Made by a program: the position numbers and the translations under genes
Shown here: positions 1 through 5,103 of the stretch, piece after piece
Layout: each line of letters begins with the position of its first letter
Position numbering within the stretch: the stretch's first letter is position 1
Notes under the pieces: generated by a model
Databases searched by the model: none
Told to the model about the DNA's origin: nothing
Seen by the model: only the letters and a program-made list of their open reading frames with translations
DNA from: Chloroflexota bacterium
GTDB taxonomy: Bacteria; Chloroflexota; Limnocylindria; Limnocylindrales; CSP1-4
Assembly: GCA_005881055.1 (NCBI GenBank)
Contig: VBHW01000362.1
Span: 1-5,103 of the forward strand
Reading direction: 5' to 3'
Length of the DNA stretch: 5,103 nucleotides

Positions 1-5
1 TCGCT

Positions 6-24
6 TGGGGACGGTGAGTCCCCA
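6..24 (-). terminator. Hairpin downstream of the aminotransferase gene, possible terminator
   Basis: A perfect 7-bp stem (TGGGGAC paired with GTCCCCA) encloses a 5-base loop, about 37 bases after the aminotransferase stop codon on the minus strand. It is placed where a terminator would sit. No run of T follows on either strand, so it is not a textbook intrinsic terminator. It could instead serve a convergent gene outside the window, or be an mRNA 3'-end stabilising structure. Confidence 0.35.
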
Positions 25-60
25 CGGGCCGCGGGAGCGCTATGCGGAGGCGGCGTGCGA

Positions 61-1351
<1,291 letters not shown>

Positions 1352-1354
1352 GGA

Positions 1355-1361
1355 CCACCTC
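1355..1361 (-). promoter_or_regulatory. Ribosome binding site setting the TTG start of the aminotransferase
   Basis: GAGGTGG on the minus strand lies 3 bases before the TTG at 1351. This supports TTG as the start codon. The nearest ATG upstream (1366-1368) is out of frame with the conserved N-terminal half, and an in-frame stop at 1400-1402 limits any extension. The only other upstream candidate in this frame is a CTG at 1379-1381 with no better ribosome site. Confidence 0.55.
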
Positions 1362-1364
1362 GAC

Positions 1365-1379
1365 GCATACGGTTTATGC
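1365..1379. promoter_or_regulatory. Inverted repeat GCATA-N5-TATGC in the aminotransferase leader
   Basis: A perfect 5-5-5 dyad, unusually AT-rich for this window, lies between the candidate -10 box and the ribosome site of the aminotransferase. Its left arm ends 3 bases from GAGGTGG. It could be an operator for a dimeric repressor acting just downstream of the transcription start, or a small RNA hairpin modulating translation start. No regulator is visible in the window, so the function is inferred from position only. Confidence 0.35.
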
Positions 1380-1396
1380 AGTGTGGATAGTCCGCG

Positions 1397-1405
1397 AGTC
1401 TAGCA
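1397..1405 (-). promoter_or_regulatory. Candidate extended -10 promoter element for the aminotransferase
   Basis: On the minus strand TGCTAGACT matches an extended -10 element (TGN followed by a TATAAT-like hexamer, here TAGACT). Transcription would start near 1388-1391, giving a leader of about 40 bases before the TTG. No good TTGACA-like -35 is seen at standard spacing, which is tolerated for extended -10 promoters. The 241-base gap to the cupredoxin gene supports independent transcription. Confidence 0.35.
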
Positions 1406-1486
1406 GAGGCTCCGTGCTCGAAGAGGCCGACCTTGATCAAGCCGCACCCCTCCGCGTCAGTCCACCGTGACTCGGAATCCTCGCGA

Positions 1487-1521
1487 CCGAGCGTGACAAC
1501 TGTCCCAGTCGGTCATCTCGG
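1487..1521. other. Imperfect 13-bp hairpin between cupredoxin and aminotransferase genes
   Basis: Three successive helices nest symmetrically: CCGAG with CTCGG, TGAC with GTCA, and ACTG with CAGT. They are separated by small internal loops and capped by a 3-base loop. The structure sits 72 or more bases after the cupredoxin stop and upstream of the aminotransferase promoter. No T-run follows. It may help end the cupredoxin transcript or act as a protein-binding dyad; chance is possible in such GC-rich sequence. Confidence 0.25.
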
Positions 1522-1550
1522 AGTGCGAGCGCCCAGGCTGGCGCCCGCGA

Positions 1551-1568
1551 CGAGTCACGCTGGACTCG
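1551..1568 (-). terminator. Hairpin just after the cupredoxin gene, possible terminator
   Basis: A perfect 6-bp stem (CGAGTC with GACTCG) with a 6-base loop begins 24 bases after the cupredoxin stop on the minus strand. A second 5-bp stem (GCGCC with GGCGC, 1529-1544) follows it. Neither is followed by a T-run, so a factor-dependent or weak terminator is the most that can be claimed. Confidence 0.25.
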
Positions 1569-1592
1569 CCCCGGTGGTCGCGCGCGAGCAGT

Positions 1593-2186
1593 TCAGTCCG
1601 CGGCGGGGTCGAGGACGTGCTCGATGCCACCCCGCCGGCGACGCATGACGAGCCAGGTCGCGGCGGCGCCAATGAAGACGCCGGCGCCCGCCCCGAGGAC
1701 GAGCGCGACGGGTGGGAGACCCGAGGTGGCCCCGGAGTCCGCGGTCGGAGGCGGCGCGATCGTCGAGCCGGCGTTGGATACGCCGCCAGACGAGCCGGCG
1801 GAATCGTCCGTTACCGTTCCGGCAAGCGCGACGGCGGGGTCGCCAACGATCACGGTCCCGGACATCCCGCGGTGGAGCGCGCAGGCATACGGATAGACGC
1901 CGGCCTTGTCGAAGCGGTACGAGACCTCCTCGTCGGGCCGTAGCTCGACGTCCCGCGAACCCCACTCGGCGTTGGCGCCTGTGATGAGGTGCGTGTAGTC
2001 CGGGCCGTTGAAGAATGTCACCGTCGAGCCCACGGCAACGGTCGTGACGGTCGGCGCGAACGCGCACGGCGCGACCTTGATCTGGACCTCGCTCGCGGTC
2101 GTCCGTGGCGGGATCGTGAACCCGTGATAGCACAGCAGGGCGGGCAGGGCGAGCAGGCCGACGAGAGCAGCTATTCGGCGCGACAT
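1593..2186 (-). CDS. Membrane-anchored plastocyanin/amicyanin-like cupredoxin
   Basis: This 197-residue protein is predicted to be a small blue copper electron carrier held on the outer face of the cytoplasmic membrane. Residues 1-19 form a positively charged then hydrophobic secretion signal. Residues 33-115 form the cupredoxin domain. His66 (in DYTHLITG) and Cys102, His105 and Met108 (in YACALHRGM) supply a full type 1 copper site; the Cys-x2-His-x2-Met spacing is as in amicyanin, against Cys-x2-His-x4-Met in plastocyanin. Residues 116-156 are an A/G/S/T/P-rich linker. Residues 157-181 are a membrane segment followed by RRRRGG, so the copper domain faces outward with a short cytoplasmic tail. 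The ATG at 2184-2186 has GGAGG six bases upstream. Cys19 is not in a good lipobox (ALLC), so a lipoprotein is unlikely. No respiratory partner genes are in view, so its redox partner is unknown. A copper-binding role without electron transfer cannot be excluded. Confidence 0.85.
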   Translation of the reverse strand: MSRRIAALVGLLALPALLCYHGFTIPPRTTASEVQIKVAPCAFAPTVTTVAVGSTVTFFNGPDYTHLITGANAEWGSRDVELRPDEEVSYRFDKAGVYPYACALHRGMSGTVIVGDPAVALAGTVTDDSAGSSGGVSNAGSTIAPPPTADSGATSGLPPVALVLGAGAGVFIGAAATWLVMRRRRGGIEHVLDPAAD

Positions 2187-2237
2187 GGTGGGCCTCCGGG
2201 CGCGCGGTGCGATACGCCCCTGCTACACCCCGGAGCG

Positions 2238-2282
2238 GCGGGTGGTTCCCGCGGAAGGCGCGGGTCTGCCGCTGTCGCAGCG
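2238..2282 (-). terminator. Cluster of small GC-rich hairpins after the dehydrogenase gene
   Basis: Within 103 bases between the dehydrogenase stop and the cupredoxin start there are two adjacent stems: CGCTG with CAGCG around a 3-base loop (2270-2282), and CCCGCG with CGCGGG around GAAGG (2248-2264). The CCCGC arm can alternatively pair with GCGGG at 2238-2242. No T-run follows on the minus strand. The cluster may attenuate or end transcription from the dehydrogenase into the cupredoxin gene. The evidence is structural only. Confidence 0.28.
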
Positions 2283-2289
2283 AGTCCCG

Positions 2290-3862
2290 TCAGTCGACGA
2301 CGGTCTGGCTCTGCTCGCGCATGAACTGCTGGACGTAGTAAAGGCCGCCGCCCGCCTTGCCCGTCGCGGTGGAGCCCTTCCAGCCGCCGAACGGCTGGAT
2401 GCCCGGCCAGGCGCCGGTCGTGGCGCCCGCGCGCCGGTTGACGTAGACGACGCCGGCCTCGATCTCGTCGAGGAACCGGTCGCGCTCCGCCTTGTCCTCG
2501 GAGTAGAACCCGGCGGTGAGGCCGAGCCAGTGGTCGTTCGAGAGCCGCAGCGCCTCGTCGACCGAATCGACCGGTGCCAGCACCGTGAACGGGATGAACA
2601 GCTCGTCGTGGAATAGTCGGTGGTCCGGCGGGAGGTCGCCGACGACGGTCGGGGCGACGAAGAAGCCCTTGTCGAGCCCTTCCTCCGTCACGCGCTCGCC
2701 GCCGATGAGGATCCGCCCGTCCTGGCGCGCCTCGGACACGGCCTGCCCGTAGCGATCGACCGCCCGCTGGTTGACGACCGGCCCGAGCCAGTTCTGCCGC
2801 TCGACCGGGTCGCCGATCGTGATCGCCTCGGTCTTCTCGACGAGCCGCCGGGTGAAGTCGGCGAGGACCGGCCGCTCGACGTAGACCCGGCTGTTCGCCG
2901 AGCACTTCTGGCCCGAGAAGCCGAAGGCCGAGCGCATGATCCCCTCGGCCGCCTCGTCGAGGTCCGCCTTGCGCGAGACGATCGCCGGGTTCTTGCCGCC
3001 CATCTCGACGATCACCGGCTTGGGGAACCGCCGCGCGAAGTTCTTGTAGAGGTGGAACCCGACCTCGAAGCTGCCCGTGAAGATGATCCCGTCGACGCCG
3101 TCGTTCTCCTGGAGCTCGGCGCCGACCTCCTCGCCCGGACCCATGACCAGGTTGAACACGGACGCCGCCGTCGCGCATCGCCTGGAGGAGGCACTGACCG
3201 CTGATCGGCGCGTCGGAGCTGGGCTTGTAGACGACCGTGTTGCCCGCGACGAGTGCGCCACCGGCTGGCCCACCGGAGAGCGCGAACGGGAAGTTGAACG
3301 GGCTGATGACCGCCCAGACGCCATACGGCTTGAGGACCGAGCGGGTGTGGACCGTCTCGTCCCCGAGGTTGCCCATCGGGTGGTCGAAGCCGTCGTTGCG
3401 CTCCATCATGTCGCACGACCAGCGGATGAGGTCTGCCGTCTCCTCGACGTCGCCGAGCGCCTCCAGACGGTTCTTGCCGACCTCCATCGCGAGGAGCGCG
3501 CTGAACTCCATCTGGCGCTGGCTGATCACGTCGGCCACGCGGCGAAGGATCGCGACGCGCTCCTGCCACGGCCGGTGACCCCATGCCGGGAAGGCCTCTC
3601 GGGCCGCCGCGATCGCGTCGCGGACGTCCTGCCGAGTGCCCTTCGCGAACGTGCCCATGACCGAACCGTCGATCGGCGACCGCTTCTCGAACGTGCCATC
3701 GCCGTCGCGCTCGGTGCCACCGACGTAGTTGCGGTGGTAGCCGCCGAGGAGCCGTTCGCGGACCTTCGCGACGCCTGCCTCGAAGTGGGCGTGGAGCTGG
3801 TCGTTGTCGTTGCGCAGCGTCGCGTACGTGATCTTCAGTCGCGGTTGGGCCTGGGTCGTCAT
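2290..3862 (-). pseudogene. Aldehyde dehydrogenase, probable 1-pyrroline-5-carboxylate dehydrogenase, frame interrupted
   Basis: A cytoplasmic NAD(P)-dependent aldehyde dehydrogenase that probably oxidises glutamate semialdehyde (open form of P5C) to glutamate in proline/ornithine/arginine breakdown. The start is the ATG at 3860-3862, with GAGGAG seven bases upstream. In the first frame, residues 1-234 include the N-terminal oligomerisation part, VISPFNFPFALSGGPAGG and the cofactor-contacting Lys in VVYKPSSDAP (about 213). A second frame continues from the GTG at 3157-3159 to the TGA at 2290-2292. It contains FTGSFEVG, the general-base Glu in VEMGGKNPAIV (codon 3004-3006), the nucleophile Cys in FSGQKCSANS (codon 2902-2904) and IQPFGGWKGS. 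The combined length, about 522 residues, fits the P5C dehydrogenase branch. At the junction MRDGGV meets VFNLVMGPG, where relatives have a Gly-x-Pro-x-Gly turn, so about 8 bases seem lost. All catalytic residues survive. Substrate is inferred from the C-terminal style and the nearby aminotransferase; succinate semialdehyde is an alternative. Confidence 0.87.
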
Positions 3863-3881
3863 CGGCGTGCTCCTCGGTGGC

Positions 3882-4742
3882 CTAGTCTAGCGCCTCGATG
3901 ACCTCGGCCAGGGAGGCCGCCACGAGGTCCGGGCGCCCGCCGCCGCGTGGCTGACGGGCTGCCTGCTCGAGCTCGGCGCGCCCGTGCTTGCCGGACAGGA
4001 CGAACGCTCCACGGAGGCCCAGGCGCTGTGCCGCGAGGACGTCGGTCCACAGGTCGTCCCCGACCATGAGGACGTTCGCCCGATGAGGGCGGGGCAGGTT
4101 GGGTGGCGCCGCCCGCCTGACCTCCGCGAGGATCTCGTCGGCCGCCTCGCGGAAGAACGCGGGCGACGGCTTGCCGAGGATCATGCCGCGAACGCCGGCG
4201 GCGAACTCGAGGCCGGCGACGAAGGCCCCGGAGTCGAGCGTCGGGCCGGCCGGCGTCAGCCACCATCGGTTCTTGTGCATGCCGATGAGGCGCGCCCCGC
4301 GCCGGATGAGGCGGAACGCGCGGTTGAGGTTGTCGTACGTCGCCTCCTCGGGGGCATCGCCGATCACGACGGCCGCCGCCTCCGCGTCGGGTGCGTCCGC
4401 CTCCCCGTGCGAGAGGAGGCGCTGGCCCTCGAACTCTCGCCTGGCGTCCGCCGACGCGATGACGTAGAGCGCCTGATCCGCGAACGCATGGGCCGTATAG
4501 GCGGCACTCGCCGACAATGCCGAGGTGATCCGTTCGGCAGGCACATCGAGGCCGACCGACCTCCCCCACGACGCCAACGACTCCCGGCTGAAGAGGGACG
4601 TGTTCGTGACGACGTGGTAGGGCAGGTCGCGACGATCGAGCTCGCGGAGCGCCTCCTGCGCACCCGGCAGCGCCCGACCCTGGAGGACGAGCACCCCGTC
4701 GAGGTCGAGCAGGAGACCGCGGATGCCGGACAGGCGTGTCAT
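3882..4742 (-). CDS. HAD superfamily subclass IIA phosphatase (NagD/LHPP-like)
   Basis: This 286-residue soluble protein is a haloacid dehalogenase-fold phosphohydrolase acting through an aspartyl-phosphate. Motif I is LLDLDGVLV, with nucleophile Asp13 and acid/base Asp15. Motif II is VVTNTS (Thr46, Asn47). Motif III Lys191 lies in GKPSP, and motif IV is VGDDLWTD (Asp229, Asp230, Asp234) for magnesium. The region between motifs II and III (about 75-180) is the C2-type cap, including YDNLNRAFRLI and HKNRWWLTPAGPTLDSGAF, which resemble the LHPP/HAD-IIA-hyp3 branch more than N-acetylglucosamine-specific NagD. The physiological substrate cannot be read from sequence. The ATG at 4740-4742 is chosen because the fold begins seven residues later; the reading frame stays open upstream, but that part is antisense to fabI and resembles nothing. 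It lacks a clear ribosome site and may be leaderless. Its stop lies 19 bases before the dehydrogenase ATG, so the two are probably one operon. Confidence 0.88.
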   Translation of the reverse strand: MTRLSGIRGLLLDLDGVLVLQGRALPGAQEALRELDRRDLPYHVVTNTSLFSRESLASWGRSVGLDVPAERITSALSASAAYTAHAFADQALYVIASADARREFEGQRLLSHGEADAPDAEAAAVVIGDAPEEATYDNLNRAFRLIRRGARLIGMHKNRWWLTPAGPTLDSGAFVAGLEFAAGVRGMILGKPSPAFFREAADEILAEVRRAAPPNLPRPHRANVLMVGDDLWTDVLAAQRLGLRGAFVLSGKHGRAELEQAARQPRGGGRPDLVAASLAEVIEALD

Positions 4743-4750
4743 GGCCGGCC

Positions 4751-4756
4751 ACGATA
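4751..4756 (-). promoter_or_regulatory. Candidate -10 box for a leaderless HAD phosphatase transcript
   Basis: TATCGT on the minus strand (context GCTATCGTGG) ends 8 bases before the phosphatase ATG. A start of transcription at normal distance would fall at or next to the ATG. This fits the absence of a Shine-Dalgarno sequence in front of the gene. No clear -35 is seen. Confidence 0.3.
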
Positions 4757-4784
4757 GCGGGCCGATGGCACCTCCACCCGGCGG

Positions 4785-4790
4785 TATCCT
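4785..4790 (+). promoter_or_regulatory. Candidate -10 box for fabI
   Basis: TATCCT in the plus-strand context GCGGTATCCTCGACG sits 30 bases before the fabI ATG. It predicts a leader of roughly 24 bases that contains the AGGAGG ribosome site. No consensus -35 is visible at 16-18 bases upstream. The 78-base divergent region thus appears to carry back-to-back promoters. Confidence 0.35.
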
Positions 4791-4820
4791 CGACGCGACG
4801 CGTCCGCGCCAGGAGGAGCC

Positions 4821-5103
4821 ATGGGACTGCTCGACGGCAGGAAGGCGCTCGTGTTCGGCGTCGCCAACGATCACTCGATCGCCTGGGGCATCGCCAAGGC
4901 ACTCCACGCGGAGGGGGCGACGATCGGCTTCTCGTCGATCGAGAGCCTCATCGAGCGACGGGTCCGGCCGCTTGCAGAACGCCTCGGGTCGACGTTCGTC
5001 GAGCCCTGCGACGTCCAGTCGGACTACGAGATCGCGCGGGTCATGGACCGCTGGCGCGAGGCTCACGGGGAGCTCGACGTCCTCGTGCATGCGCTCGCCT
5101 TTG
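4821..5103 (+). CDS. fabI: Enoyl-[acyl-carrier-protein] reductase FabI, N-terminal part (cut by window edge)
   Basis: The first 94 residues of an NADH-dependent enoyl-ACP reductase, the short-chain dehydrogenase that performs the final reduction of each fatty acid elongation cycle in the cytoplasm. The FabI-type nucleotide site GVANDHSIAWGIA spans residues 13-25. CDV at 63-65 places the adenine-contacting Asp64. LDVLVHALAF at 85-94 is the family's strand 4 signature. FabI proteins are about 255-260 residues, so roughly a third is present; the catalytic Tyr-x6-Tyr-x6-Lys region lies beyond the edge. AGGAGG at 4811-4816, four bases before the ATG, is a strong ribosome site and fixes the start. 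The gene is divergent from the phosphatase and shares a short promoter region with it. The GVAN..SIAWGIA signature separates it from ordinary ketoacyl reductases of the same fold. Confidence 0.93.
   Translation, partial: MGLLDGRKALVFGVANDHSIAWGIAKALHAEGATIGFSSIESLIERRVRPLAERLGSTFVEPCDVQSDYEIARVMDRWREAHGELDVLVHALAF

Noticed and set aside
2171..2289. C-terminal continuation of the dehydrogenase first frame past 2290
   Set aside because: After the junction near 3161 this frame becomes low-complexity Arg/Gly/Pro sequence, while the conserved enzyme continues in another frame ending at 2290.
3885..3890. TAGACT-like -10 box just upstream of the dehydrogenase
   Set aside because: It overlaps the last codons and stop of the phosphatase gene and has no TGN extension or -35. 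With 19 bases between the genes, co-transcription is the simpler reading.
3984..4757. Plus-strand open frame (257 codons) opposite the phosphatase
   Set aside because: No domain, Arg/Asp/Glu-rich shadow composition, and antisense to a gene with all four HAD motifs.
4743..5090. N-terminal extension of the phosphatase by 116 codons
   Set aside because: The frame stays open, but the extension is antisense to fabI, shows no fold and precedes a normal HAD motif I start. The ATG at 4742 gives a family-typical length.

Overview
The window is strongly GC-rich, with G/C-dominated third codon positions. Four genes lie on the minus strand and one divergent gene runs off the right end. Gene content (FabI-type enoyl reductase, TTG start use, a plastocyanin-like protein with a C-terminal membrane anchor and no visible outer-membrane features) fits a high-GC bacterium such as an actinobacterium or a terrestrial Chloroflexota member. 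That placement is inference; nothing in the window is a decisive taxonomic marker.

Layout from left to right. Bases 1-60 hold a 7-bp hairpin. 61-1351 (minus) is a class III PLP aminotransferase of the ornithine/acetylornithine/GABA group, whose frame is broken near 940-946. 1352-1592 is its upstream region, with a candidate extended -10 box, a GCATA-N5-TATGC dyad just before the ribosome site, and two hairpins further upstream. 1593-2186 (minus) is a membrane-anchored cupredoxin with a complete type 1 copper ligand set. 2187-2289 is a short spacer with small GC-rich hairpins. 2290-3862 (minus) is an aldehyde dehydrogenase, probably a 1-pyrroline-5-carboxylate (glutamate semialdehyde) dehydrogenase, also with a broken frame near 3160-3163. 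3882-4742 (minus) is a HAD-IIA phosphatase, 19 bases upstream of the dehydrogenase and likely co-transcribed with it. 4743-4820 is a divergent promoter region. 4821 to the right edge (plus) is the first third of fabI.

Metabolically, the aminotransferase and the dehydrogenase would fit consecutive steps: ornithine to glutamate semialdehyde/P5C to glutamate, or alternatively GABA to succinate semialdehyde to succinate. Both genes carry an apparent frame-breaking loss of a few codons inside a conserved motif, while both halves on either side remain well conserved. This is either recent parallel inactivation or, at least as likely, sequencing or assembly error in GC-rich stretches. The other three genes look intact over the visible sequence. 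I found no mobile elements, CRISPR arrays, tRNA or rRNA genes, and no convincing new defence or other multi-gene system.
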